A stretch of DNA of 64,000 nucleotides, from NCBI RefSeq assembly GCF_022836935.1, contig NZ_CP083239.1:2742001-2806000 (forward strand). The letters are read 5' to 3'. The stretch is from Ancylobacter polymorphus (GTDB lineage: Bacteria; Pseudomonadota; Alphaproteobacteria; Rhizobiales; Xanthobacteraceae). A model generated the notes under the pieces. That model was not told the origin of the DNA, searched no databases, and saw only the letters and a program-made list of their open reading frames with translations. Of the stretch, positions 17,239 to 26,680 are shown piece by piece (the first letter of the stretch is position 1; each line of letters opens with the position of its first letter). The position numbers were made by a program, and so were the translations under genes.

Positions 17239-18504
17239 TCAGCCGCCGATAAGGTCGCGGCACAGGGCGACGATGCCGGCGTCATAGGCGCGCGGCTCGG
17301 AGAGGACGCCCGTGCAGCGCGTCTTCTTCGCGGCCATGTCGGAACGGTTGGCATTGCCTCCCGTCGCCGCGCCGCCGCCCCCGGCGGAGGGGCCGCCGGG
17401 CGTGCCCGGGCCGCCGGGACCGCCCGGACCACCCGGACCACCCGGCCCACCGGGACCGCCCGGACCACCGGGGCCACCGCCGCCGATGCCGATATCGACA
17501 CCCACCGCCGAGGTGGTCTCGCCGCCGACATCGACATCCGCATTGGCGCGCACGCCGCGCGGGCCGCCGAGCGTGGTGCGGCTTGCCACATCCACCGCCT
17601 GCCGGCCGCCGAGGGTGGCGCGGTTGGTGCTGTTCAGCCCGCGCGGCCCCAGCGCGTTCAGCCCGACATTGGCGTCGGCGAGGCCCCGCGAGGCGGGCCG
17701 ACGGTCACCAAGCGTCGCGTCGGCATTGGCGTTGACCCCGCGTGGGCCGAGCGCGCCGACGCGCGCATCGACGCCGAGCGGACGCTGGCGCGACGTGCCG
17801 ACCGCAACATCGGCATTGACGCCGCGCCGGCCCAGAACATTCGCGTTCACATCCGCGATGTTGCCGCTGGTGCTGCGGCCGAAGCCGAGCGGGCGCTGGC
17901 CGCGCTTGAGCAGTTCGATCTGCAGGCCGACCACATTGGCCGCGACCGGCGCGCGCCCGGTGACCGAGGTGGTCGCGTCGCCCCTTGAGGGCTGCGGTCC
18001 CACCGCGCCGACGCCGCTCACCGCCCCGCCAAGGCCCGTGCCAAGCCCGCTCACCGCGCCACCGAGGTCGCTCGTGGCGCCGGAGACGCCGCTGCCGATG
18101 CCCGACACGGCCCGACCGGCACCGCTCACCGCCCCGCCGACCGCGCCGCCCAAGCCGGTTCCGCCGCTGCTGGCGCTGGCGGCATCGCCGGCCCGGCTGA
18201 CGCCGTCACCCACGCCCGAAAGCGCGCCACCGGCCGCCCGGCCGACACCCGAGACGGCGCCGCCGACGGACCGGCCGACGCCGGACGCCGCGCGTCCGAC
18301 CGAGCCGCCGAGCCCGCCGCTGCGGCCGCTCGCGCTTTTGCCGCCGCTGTCGCTCTTGCCACCGGCCGAGGAGCCGCCATCACGGCCGCCGCCCAGCCCG
18401 CCCAGGCGGGCATCGGCCGGGGCGCTCGCCATCACCAGGCAGGCCGCGAGCACGCCGGTGCTGAGCAGGGCCAATCCATGTCTTGCCGTCTCGTTTCGCT
18501 TCAT
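17239..18504 (-). CDS. secreted Gly-rich protein with a collagen-like segment, function unknown
   Basis: A 421-residue protein with a signal peptide (about 1-33). Three low-complexity zones follow: repeats of SGVGRAVGGAVSG type (about 60-165), degenerate units around LGPRGVNANADATLG and LGGPRGVRANAD (about 210-330), and a collagen-like run of GPG/GGP triplets (about 345-370). A short C-terminal part has two cysteines (RCTGVLSEPRAYDAGIVALC). No enzyme motif is visible. It may be a surface or periplasmic structural protein. GGGAG precedes the ATG, and a terminator follows. Confidence 0.7.
   Translation of the reverse strand: MKRNETARHGLALLSTGVLAACLVMASAPADARLGGLGGGRDGGSSAGGKSDSGGKSASGRSGGLGGSVGRAASGVGRSVGGAVSGVGRAAGGALSGVGDGVSRAGDAASASSGGTGLGGAVGGAVSGAGRAVSGIGSGVSGATSDLGGAVSGLGTGLGGAVSGVGAVGPQPSRGDATTSVTGRAPVAANVVGLQIELLKRGQRPLGFGRSTSGNIADVNANVLGRRGVNADVAVGTSRQRPLGVDARVGALGPRGVNANADATLGDRRPASRGLADANVGLNALGPRGLNSTNRATLGGRQAVDVASRTTLGGPRGVRANADVDVGGETTSAVGVDIGIGGGGPGGPGGPGGPGGPGGPGGPGGPGTPGGPSAGGGGAATGGNANRSDMAAKKTRCTGVLSEPRAYDAGIVALCRDLIGG
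17391..17483. repeat. 9-nt-period tandem repeat encoding Gly-Pro-Gly-Gly-Pro-Gly units
   Basis: The plus strand shows about ten near-identical 9-nt units of the form ggaccaccc/ggaccgccc, which encode the collagen-like GPGGPGGPG run of the gene at 17239-18504. Such short-period arrays can change length by slipped-strand replication. Confidence 0.85.
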
Positions 18505-18891
18505 AACGCTCTCCCTGTTTCAGAAGGTGGCGTCATGGCGTTGAGCCCGGCGCCGCTAGAAAAAGGCGGCGTTTCGGGCGAAAGTTGCAGAGATGTGGGC
18601 ACGTGAACGGCTGGAATCTGGCATTCCACAGCCCACGTCACCGACCACGGTAATTTGACGCCTTTGGCCGGTTTCGGAGTAATGCTGAAGCAATTACGTA
18701 TCACTTACTTGTGAATGCCGAGAAAGACACCATCACACGGCCTCCGGCGCCGTCGGATCGTGCGCGACCGTCCGGCCGCAGCCGCTCGTGCCGCAACGCG
18801 CCCAACGGTCGCGTCTCAGCCAAGTGGCGGGGCACCATTGACGGCGGCGGGCAGGCGGTGATGCTCGGCGCATCGCAACCGGATTCCCCCC
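18505..18891. other. 387-bp intergenic region between divergent genes
   Basis: This region lies between the starts of the Gly-rich protein gene (minus) and the DUF486 gene (plus). I see no convincing gene. The segment 18645-18720 is notably more A/T-rich than its surroundings and is the likely site of the divergent promoters; I could not fix -35/-10 boxes with confidence. An imperfect GGAAT/ATTCC inverted repeat lies near 18611-18628. Confidence 0.5.
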
Positions 18892-19257
18892 ATGCCGTTC
18901 TTCTCGTCGCTGCTGCCGCCCACGCTGACGCCGATCGTGCTGCTGTTCGCCTCGAACATCTTCATGACCTTCGCCTGGTACGGCCACCTCAAGCACAAAT
19001 CCTCGCCGCTGCTCATCGCCATTCTGGCGAGCTGGGGCATAGCCTTCTTCGAATATTGCCTTGCGGTGCCGGCCAACCGCTATGGCTCCGCCGTCTATTC
19101 GACGGTGGAACTCAAGACCATGCAGGAGGTGATCACGCTGGTGGTGTTCGCCGGCTTCTCCGTGCTGTGGCTGAAGGAGCCGTTCCACTGGAACCACCTG
19201 ATCGGCTTCGCGCTGATCGCGCTGGGCGCGTTCTTCATCTTCCAGAAATGGTCGTGA
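18892..19257 (+). CDS. DUF486-family small membrane protein (DMT superfamily)
   Basis: A 121-residue protein with four hydrophobic helices. VLLFASNIFMTFAWYGHLK and the C-terminal HLIGFALIALGAFFIFQKW are characteristic of DUF486. The family is distantly related to EmrE-like drug/metabolite transporters, but no substrate is established. Start is chosen from family alignment; no strong ribosome site is visible. It converges with the sugar dehydrogenase gene 3 nt away. Confidence 0.85.
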   Translation: MPFFSSLLPPTLTPIVLLFASNIFMTFAWYGHLKHKSSPLLIAILASWGIAFFEYCLAVPANRYGSAVYSTVELKTMQEVITLVVFAGFSVLWLKEPFHWNHLIGFALIALGAFFIFQKWS

Positions 19258-19260
19258 GGC

Positions 19261-20454
19261 TCAGTCGGCGGGGGCGACGCGCAGCAGGCGGCCATTCGAG
19301 GGATCGTCGGTCAGCAGCCACAGCGCGCCGTCCGGTCCCTGGCGCACATCGCGGATGCGGGCGTTGAGGTCGGTGAGCAGCACCTCCTCCTCGGTGACGC
19401 TGCCGCGCGCGGTGTCGAGCCGCAGCCGCACCAGCCGTGTGCCGGCAAGGCCGCCGGCGAACAGGTCGCCTTTCCATTTGGGCATCAACGTGCCGGTGTA
19501 GAAGGTGAGGCCGGAGGGGGCGAAGGACGGGTCCCAATATTTCACCGGCTGTTCCATCCCGGCCTTCTCCGTGCCCTCGCCAAGGGCGGCGCCCGAGTAG
19601 TCGCGGCCATAGGAGATGACCGGCCAGCCATAATTCTTGCCGGCTTCGGGATGGTTCAGCTCGTCGCCGCCGCGCGCACCGTGCTCGATGGTCCACAGCC
19701 GGCCGGTGGCGGGGTCGAGCGCCGCGCCCTGCACATTGCGGTGTCCAATGCTCCAGATTTCCGGCCGGGCACCGTTCTTCTGGCGGAACGGGTTGTCGGT
19801 CGGCACGTCGCCATTGGCCGCGATGCGGATGATCTTGCCGATATGGTTGGAGAGGTTCTGCGCCTGCTCGCGCTGGGAGTAGCGGTCGCCGAGGGTGACG
19901 AACAGCGTCCCGTCGCGGGCGAAGACGAGCCGCGCGCCGTAGTGGTTGCTGCCACCGGCGGCCGGAGACTGGCGGAAGATGACCTCGACATTCTCCAGCC
20001 GCGCATCGCCGTTCTCTTCCATCAGCCGGCCGCGCGCCACCGAGGTGCCGGAGGCGCCTTCGCGCGGCTCGGCATAGGCGAGATAGACGAGCCGGCTGCG
20101 GTCGAAATCCGGGGCCAGCGCGACATCGAGCAGACCGCCCTGGCCACGCGCGAACACCGGCGGCACGCCGGCGACCGGGTTGGAGACGGTGCCGCTCGGG
20201 CTGACGAGGCGCAGCGTGCCGGGACGCTCGGTCACCAGCATGCGGCCATCGGGAAGGAAGGCGAGACCCCAGGGGCTGCGCAGGCCGGCGGCGACGGTCT
20301 CGACGCTTAGCGGCCCGATGGAAGAGGGGGCCTCGATCGGCGCACTTTCCGGCTGCTGTGCCTGCGCGGCGGTGGCGAGAATGAGTGCCGCCAGCAGGCC
20401 GGCGAAGGTAGTGCGACGCGACGAGAGGCGCCAGGAGAGGGAAGGATGAGGCAC
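19261..20454 (-). CDS. PQQ-dependent sugar dehydrogenase (YliI/Asd-like), periplasmic
   Basis: A 397-residue protein with a signal peptide (about 1-33) and a six-bladed beta-propeller of the soluble glucose dehydrogenase family: LRSPWGLAFLPDGRMLVTERPGTLR, GLLDVALAPDF, GGSNHYGARLVF, GHRNVQG and the late WTIEHGARGGDELN are the conserved blade and PQQ/Ca2+ site segments. It oxidises aldose sugars in the periplasm. I chose the GTG at 20454, with GGAG about 8 nt upstream and the signal peptide starting at once; the open frame continues to 20727 without support. Confidence 0.87.
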   Translation of the reverse strand: MPHPSLSWRLSSRRTTFAGLLAALILATAAQAQQPESAPIEAPSSIGPLSVETVAAGLRSPWGLAFLPDGRMLVTERPGTLRLVSPSGTVSNPVAGVPPVFARGQGGLLDVALAPDFDRSRLVYLAYAEPREGASGTSVARGRLMEENGDARLENVEVIFRQSPAAGGSNHYGARLVFARDGTLFVTLGDRYSQREQAQNLSNHIGKIIRIAANGDVPTDNPFRQKNGARPEIWSIGHRNVQGAALDPATGRLWTIEHGARGGDELNHPEAGKNYGWPVISYGRDYSGAALGEGTEKAGMEQPVKYWDPSFAPSGLTFYTGTLMPKWKGDLFAGGLAGTRLVRLRLDTARGSVTEEEVLLTDLNARIRDVRQGPDGALWLLTDDPSNGRLLRVAPAD

Positions 20455-20596
20455 GGCGCGCTCCGGGGTTCGGTTGCGAGCCGTATGGTTAGAGCACACG
20501 GCCCGGCAGGCCAATCGCCTGTCGCGCACGATGACGTTAGGAAAGGTGAGCGGGGCGCAGACGCGGGCCGCGCCCCGCCGCGACCGCCCGAAGCGT

Positions 20597-20938
20597 TCAG
20601 TTACGGCGGCGTTCCTGCGGGCTCGCCTCGCCGGCCGCCTGCAGCGTGCTGCGCAGCATGAAGGTGGTGAGGCCGGAGAGGCCGACAAAGGCGGCCAGCA
20701 GCACCGCGCCGATGGCGAGGCGCTCATCCGAGGCGGTGCCCTGCACCAGCTCGAAGGCCGAGGCGCGCTGCAGGCCGAACAGGCACAGCACGGCGACGAT
20801 GGCCACGGTCAGCGACAGGACGACACCGGCTTCCAGCGCGGCGCGGCGCAGCCGGCGGACCGCCGTGTAGCGCTTGGTCGCCACCATGCCGGTGTGCGGC
20901 AGGGCGGCGGGGAACTGGTTCGACATCGGATCGGTCAT
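20597..20938 (-). CDS. small two-helix membrane protein, function unknown
   Basis: A 113-residue protein with two hydrophobic helices (about 38-57 and 75-94), a basic N-terminal segment (TKRYTAVRRLRR) and a polar tail. GGGAG lies about 7 nt before the ATG, which supports expression. I recognise no family. It is monocistronic, lying between the sugar dehydrogenase and GST genes on the same strand. Confidence 0.65.
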   Translation of the reverse strand: MTDPMSNQFPAALPHTGMVATKRYTAVRRLRRAALEAGVVLSLTVAIVAVLCLFGLQRASAFELVQGTASDERLAIGAVLLAAFVGLSGLTTFMLRSTLQAAGEASPQERRRN

Positions 20939-21067
20939 GGCGAACTCCCTTCAATCGGTCCGGGCGGGTGCCCTTGGCTGAAGGTAAGTTCGTGCGGGAA
21001 GGCGGCCGGGCGGGGACGCCGGTTTGGGCGACCCGGTGCCATTTCGGGGCGATTTCAGGGCAAGGGG

Positions 21068-23067
<2,000 letters not shown>

Positions 23068-23083
23068 GGTAGAAGGGTATTGA

Positions 23084-23109
23084 CCGGCCGGGCGGCGCGC
23101 CCCGGCCGG
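23084..23109 (+). other. strong GC hairpin after aatA
   Basis: CCGGCCGGG (23084-23092) and CCCGGCCGG (23101-23109) are perfect inverted copies separated by 8 nt, starting 17 nt after the aatA stop. No T-run follows on the plus strand, so it may be a weak or Rho-assisted terminator or an mRNA 3'-end stabiliser. Confidence 0.4.
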
Positions 23110-23175
23110 CAAGCGCCATAGGGCGGGGGCGCCGGTTCCCGAGAGCCGGCAGCGCGTCATCGTCAGGAGATCTGA

Positions 23176-23667
23176 ATGTTCCGTACTGTTCTGTCGCGCG
23201 GCCTGCTCGCCACCGCGCTCGTCGCCGGTGCCGCTACCCTCGTCGCCGCGCCGGCTTCGGCCCAGACCAAGCGCGTCGAGGCTGGCTCGCTGGCCTGCAC
23301 GGGTTCCAAGTCGGTGAGCTTCATCATCGGCTCCAAGCGGACGCTGGAGTGCACCTTCACCACCGTGCGCGGCAAGAAGTTCGCCTATGAGGGCTCGATC
23401 CACCGCTGGGGCCTCGATCTCGGCATCACCGGCCGCAACATCCTGCTGTGGACTGTGCTCGCGCCGTCCAAGGGCGTGCGCTCGTCCGATCTCGACGGCA
23501 CCTATGTCGGCGTCTCCGGCAGCGTGGCGCTCGGCGTGGGCGTGGCCGGCAACGTGCTGGTCGGCGGTTCCAACAAGACCATCGCCCTGCAGCCGATCAG
23601 CGTCGAAGGCCAGACCGGCGTGAACGTCGCGCTCGGCGTGGGCGACCTGCACCTCGTCTCCAAGTGA
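23176..23667 (+). CDS. DUF992-family secreted protein
   Basis: A 163-residue protein with a signal peptide (about 1-30, ending ASAQ). The mature part matches DUF992: two cysteines in SLACTG and LECTFT, the block YEGSIHRWGLDLGITG, and the glycine-rich end GNVLVGGSNKTIALQPIS. DUF992 proteins are widespread in Rhizobiales and have no known function; they are probably periplasmic or outer-membrane associated. AGGAG lies upstream of the ATG. The 3' end carries a short tandem repeat that duplicates the stop region, followed by a terminator. Confidence 0.88.
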   Translation: MFRTVLSRGLLATALVAGAATLVAAPASAQTKRVEAGSLACTGSKSVSFIIGSKRTLECTFTTVRGKKFAYEGSIHRWGLDLGITGRNILLWTVLAPSKGVRSSDLDGTYVGVSGSVALGVGVAGNVLVGGSNKTIALQPISVEGQTGVNVALGVGDLHLVSK

Positions 23668-23702
23668 GTCTGGGCTCCAAGTGAGCTTCGTCTCCAAGTG
23701 AG
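23659..23702 (+). repeat. 17-nt-period repeat spanning the DUF992 stop codon
   Basis: The 10-mer TCCAAGTGAG occurs three times at 23659, 23676 and 23693, exactly 17 nt apart. The first copy encodes the C-terminal Ser-Lys and the TGA stop of the DUF992 gene; the next two lie in the 3' untranslated region. Confidence 0.85.
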
Positions 23703-23736
23703 CCATGCGGCGCTCTGGCGCCTTCGTAAGACAGAA

Positions 23737-23766
23737 AAGCCCGGCGGCACCCCGCCGGGCTTTTTT
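23737..23766 (+). terminator. intrinsic terminator of the DUF992 gene
   Basis: GCCCGGCGG (23739-23747) pairs with CCGCCGGGC (23752-23760) across a 4-nt loop and is followed by TTTTTT; AA precedes the stem. A textbook Rho-independent terminator about 70 nt after the stop. Confidence 0.95.
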
Positions 23767-23852
23767 CATATCCGCACGAGAAGTTGACGCGGCAGGTGAA
23801 ATAAAGGGCGGGCTTCCGGCGTACTCTCCGCAGCATCCAAGAGGAGCCCGCC

Positions 23853-24851
23853 ATGCACATACGCCGTCGTCGGTCCTGGGAACTGCCGGAGAGCGCGGTC
23901 ACGCCGGAAGCCACCTATCTCTCGCGCCGAAACCTTCTTGGCGCCGGGGTGGGGCTGCTCGGTGTCGCCGGCCTGTCCGCCGCGCTCGCGCCTTTCGCGG
24001 ACGCCGCCCCGGCCCCGGGCGATCCTGCCAACGACCCCACGCGCGACCTGTACCCCGCGAAGAAGAACACCGCCTTCACCGCCGGTGACCGGCCGATCAC
24101 CCCGGAGGAGATTTCCGGCAATTACAATAATTTCTACGAGTTCGGCTCGGAGCGCTCCGCCTACCAGATCGCCGACGTGGCCGCGCGCATGCCCCGCCGG
24201 CCGTGGACGGTGAAGATCGACGGGCTGGTGGAACAGCCGCGCGAGGTCGGGATCGACGATCTGATCCGCGCCATGGCGCTGGAAGAGCGCATCTATCGCC
24301 ACCGCTGCGTCGAGGCCTGGTCGATGACCGTGCCGTGGACCGGCTTCCCTGTGAAGGACCTCGTCGCCTACGCCAAGCCGCTCTCCGGCGCCAAATATGT
24401 GCGCTTCGAGACCTTCATGAACCCGGAAGTGGCGCTCGGCCAGCGCCGCTTCATCTACCCCTGGCCCTATATTGACGGGCTGACCATGGCCGAGGCGAAT
24501 AACAATCTCGCCTTCCTCGTCACCGGCATCTACGGCAAGCCGGCGCCGAACCAGTATGGCGCGCCGCTGCGGCTCGCCTTGCCGTGGAAGTACGGCTTCA
24601 AATCGGTGAAGTCGATCGTGCGCATCTCCTTCGTCGCGGAGCGGCCGGTGGGGCTGTGGGAGCAGGTGCAGGGCCGCGAATATGGCTTCTGGGCCAATGT
24701 GAACCCGGAGGTGCCGCACCCGCGCTGGAGCCAGGCCTCCGAGCGCGACATCGGCACCGGCGAGCGCCGGCCGACACTGCTCTATAACGGCTATGCCGAG
24801 CAGGTCGCGGGTCTCTACAAGGGAATGTCGGGCGAGAAGCTGTTCATGTGA
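23853..24851 (+). CDS. msrP: protein-methionine-sulfoxide reductase catalytic subunit MsrP
   Basis: A 332-residue molybdoenzyme of the YedY/MsrP family that repairs oxidised methionines in periplasmic proteins. A twin-arginine signal with SRRNLLGAG (about 24-32) and a hydrophobic stretch is present. The molybdenum-ligating cysteine is Cys152 in YRHRCVEAWSM, and GLLSAALAPF-type export and GPVKSIVRI-like segments of the sulfite-oxidase fold can be followed. GAGGAG supports the start. The usual haem partner msrQ is not next to it; the gene is monocistronic with a following hairpin. Confidence 0.93.
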   Translation: MHIRRRRSWELPESAVTPEATYLSRRNLLGAGVGLLGVAGLSAALAPFADAAPAPGDPANDPTRDLYPAKKNTAFTAGDRPITPEEISGNYNNFYEFGSERSAYQIADVAARMPRRPWTVKIDGLVEQPREVGIDDLIRAMALEERIYRHRCVEAWSMTVPWTGFPVKDLVAYAKPLSGAKYVRFETFMNPEVALGQRRFIYPWPYIDGLTMAEANNNLAFLVTGIYGKPAPNQYGAPLRLALPWKYGFKSVKSIVRISFVAERPVGLWEQVQGREYGFWANVNPEVPHPRWSQASERDIGTGERRPTLLYNGYAEQVAGLYKGMSGEKLFM

Positions 24852-24885
24852 GGCGCTGCGGCGCGCCACCGTCTGAAAGAAAAAT

Positions 24886-24918
24886 GGCCGGGTCCCAAAA
24901 GGGCCCGGCCAAAGTTTT
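24886..24918 (+). terminator. terminator-like hairpin after msrP
   Basis: GGCCGGGTCC (24886-24895) pairs with GGGCCCGGCC (24901-24910, one U-G pair) across CAAAA, followed by AAAGTTTT. The T-run is displaced by 4 nt from the stem, so it is a good but not perfect intrinsic terminator. Confidence 0.65.
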
Positions 24919-25021
24919 CGCTGCCGAAGCAGCGAACCTTCCAGAGGGGAACAGCCGAAACGCAAGGCGCCTCGGCGTCTGGTGTTCATATGCTCACATC
25001 TCGGGCATTCTGCAATAATGT

Positions 25022-25040
25022 ATGCCTGCATGGCAGGCAT
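25022..25040. promoter_or_regulatory. 8-bp perfect inverted repeat, candidate operator
   Basis: ATGCCTGC (25022-25029) and GCAGGCAT (25033-25040) are perfect inverted copies around a 3-nt centre, about 155 nt upstream of the DUF2380 start in an A/T-richer patch. The near-perfect 19-bp dyad looks like a dimeric regulator site. No T-run follows, so it is unlikely to be a terminator. The regulator is unknown. Confidence 0.4.
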
Positions 25041-25195
25041 GCGTAATTGCATCGGGCGTTTCTTGATGCTGTCACTGCCTGCGAATTGGGCGGGCCCATT
25101 ACCTCCGTGAGTCGTTTCGCCTGTCTCAAAAGGGCGGCGCCGCGTATCTTTCCGTCCCATCCGCCGCAGAGCGGGATGTTTCAGGGAGGAGTGCC

Positions 25196-25711
25196 ATGCC
25201 GGTTTCCCGTCGTGCCCCGCGTCTGTGGATCGCCGTTTTGTCGCTCGCGGTCGTGTCGCTCGCCGCGCCCAATTCCGGCGCCGCGGCGCCGGAATTGGTG
25301 GCCGTGGCCGATATCGGCTTCACCGATTCGTCCGGCGAGCCCGCCGACCAGCGCGCCGCGCATGAGACGCGGCGAATCGCGCTGACGCAGGAGGTGCGCG
25401 GCGGCATCGGGCAGGACGGCAAGCTGCGGAGCCTGCCGCTCGGCTGCGACGGGGCCTGCCGTCTCGATGCGGAAGGGGTGGAGGCGCTGCGCCAACGGGC
25501 GAGGGCGGAAGGCGCGCGCCTTCTGCTGGTGGGCAGCGTGCACAAGATGAGCACGCTGGTGCTGTCGATGCGGGTGGCGGTGCTCGACGCTGCGACCGGC
25601 AAGCTGCTGTTCGAGCGGCTGCTCAGCTTTCGCGGCGACAATGACGCGGGCTGGCAGCATGCCGGCGACTATGTCGCCCGCGAGGTGGCGCAGGCCCTGC
25701 CGCCGGCGTGA
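25196..25711 (+). CDS. DUF2380-family secreted protein
   Basis: A 171-residue protein with an N-terminal signal peptide (about 1-30, ending GAAAP). The mature chain fits DUF2380: VAVADIGFTDSSGE near its start, a central pair of cysteines (LGCDGACRLD) and LLVGSVHKMSTLVLSMRVAVLDAATGKLLFERLLSFRGDND-type beta-rich end, here split as LLVGSVHKMSTLVLSMRV and FERLLSFRGDNDAGW. GGAGG lies about 8 nt before the ATG. Function is unknown; it converges with a LysR gene 18 nt away. Confidence 0.8.
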   Translation: MPVSRRAPRLWIAVLSLAVVSLAAPNSGAAAPELVAVADIGFTDSSGEPADQRAAHETRRIALTQEVRGGIGQDGKLRSLPLGCDGACRLDAEGVEALRQRARAEGARLLLVGSVHKMSTLVLSMRVAVLDAATGKLLFERLLSFRGDNDAGWQHAGDYVAREVAQALPPA

Positions 25712-25729
25712 GGTCGGCAAGGAGCGCGC

Positions 25730-26680
25730 TCAGAAGCTCCAGCGCTGCGCCTTGGCGACCAGGAAATCGCGGAACACCTGGATGCGCGCCACCGAGCGCA
25801 TTTCCTGCGGATAGACGAAATAGGCTTCCAGCGTCGGCGTGGTCCGTTCGGGGAAGAGCTGCACCAGCGTGGCGGAATCCTCCAGGAGATAATCCGGCAC
25901 GATGCCGATGCCGACGCCGCGTTCCACCGCCCGCTTGAGGCCGAGCACATTGTTGACCGAGAGCGAGGGCACGCGGCCTTCCTGGTCGTCTTCCAGCCCG
26001 GCCCGTTCCAGCCAGTTCAGCCCCTGGAAATAGGAGGGGATCGGCCCGCCGAGCAGGATGATGCGGTGCTTGTCCTTGTCGAGCTCGTCGAGCGAGCGCG
26101 GATGGCCGTTGCGCTTGAGATATTCCGCCGAGGCGAAGGCGTGGAAATGCACGGTGAACAGCTTGCGCTGAATCAGGTCCGGCTGCACCGGCTGGCGCAG
26201 GCGAATGGCCACGTCCGCCTCGCGCATGGCGAGGTCGAGCTCGTCATCGGTGAGGATGAGGGTGATGCGGATGTCGGGATAGAGTTCGAGAAACTCGCCG
26301 ATGCGGGCGGTCAGCCAATGGGTGCCGAGGCCCATGGTGGTGGTGACGCGCAATTCGCCATTCGGCTTCTCGCGCGAATCCGTCAGCTTGGCCCGTGCCG
26401 CTTCCAGCTTCATGAACACTTCATGCGCGGTGCGGTAGAGCAGGTCGCCCTGTTCGGTCAGGATCAGCCCGCGCGCATGGCGGTGGAACAGCGGGATGTT
26501 GAGTTCCTGCTCCAGCGCCGAGACCTGCCGGCTCACCGCCGATTGCGACAGGCCGAGCGCTTCACCCGCATGGGTGAACGAACCCGCCTCAGCCGCGACG
26601 TGGAACACTTTCAGCTTGTCCCAGTCCATGTCACGCGCGCGATTGGCCTTGTTGTCCATCCGACGGGTGCCCTCGTTCAT
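25730..26680 (-). CDS. LysR-family transcriptional regulator, linked to trxB
   Basis: A 316-residue LysR regulator: winged HTH in about residues 18-80 (FHVAAEAGSFTHAGEALGLS, SAVSRQVSALEQELNIPLF) and a periplasmic-binding-protein-like effector domain after about 105. The start at 26680 overlaps the trxB stop by 4 nt (ATGA), which suggests coupling; MDNKA (residue 8) or MDWDK (residue 18) are alternatives and the latter is where conservation begins. Regulators of this subgroup often sit next to trxB in alphaproteobacteria. Targets are unknown. Confidence 0.88.
   Translation of the reverse strand: MNEGTRRMDNKANRARDMDWDKLKVFHVAAEAGSFTHAGEALGLSQSAVSRQVSALEQELNIPLFHRHARGLILTEQGDLLYRTAHEVFMKLEAARAKLTDSREKPNGELRVTTTMGLGTHWLTARIGEFLELYPDIRITLILTDDELDLAMREADVAIRLRQPVQPDLIQRKLFTVHFHAFASAEYLKRNGHPRSLDELDKDKHRIILLGGPIPSYFQGLNWLERAGLEDDQEGRVPSLSVNNVLGLKRAVERGVGIGIVPDYLLEDSATLVQLFPERTTPTLEAYFVYPQEMRSVARIQVFRDFLVAKAQRWSF

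Larger units (their letters stand above)
24852..25195. other. 344-bp intergenic region after msrP
   Basis: This stretch holds the msrP terminator hairpin (24886-24918) and a perfect inverted repeat (25022-25040) upstream of the DUF2380 gene. I see no open frame with gene-like character. The A/T-richer part around 24985-25050 probably contains the DUF2380 promoter. Confidence 0.5.

Noticed and set aside
17391..17483. Repeat array as CRISPR
   Set aside because: The 9-nt units are contiguous, have no spacers and lie in a coding frame for Gly-Pro triplets.
19261..20727. Longer form of the sugar dehydrogenase starting at 20727
   Set aside because: The extra ~90 residues are Ala/Arg/Cys-rich, overlap another gene and place the signal peptide internally. 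GTG 20454 with its ribosome site is better.
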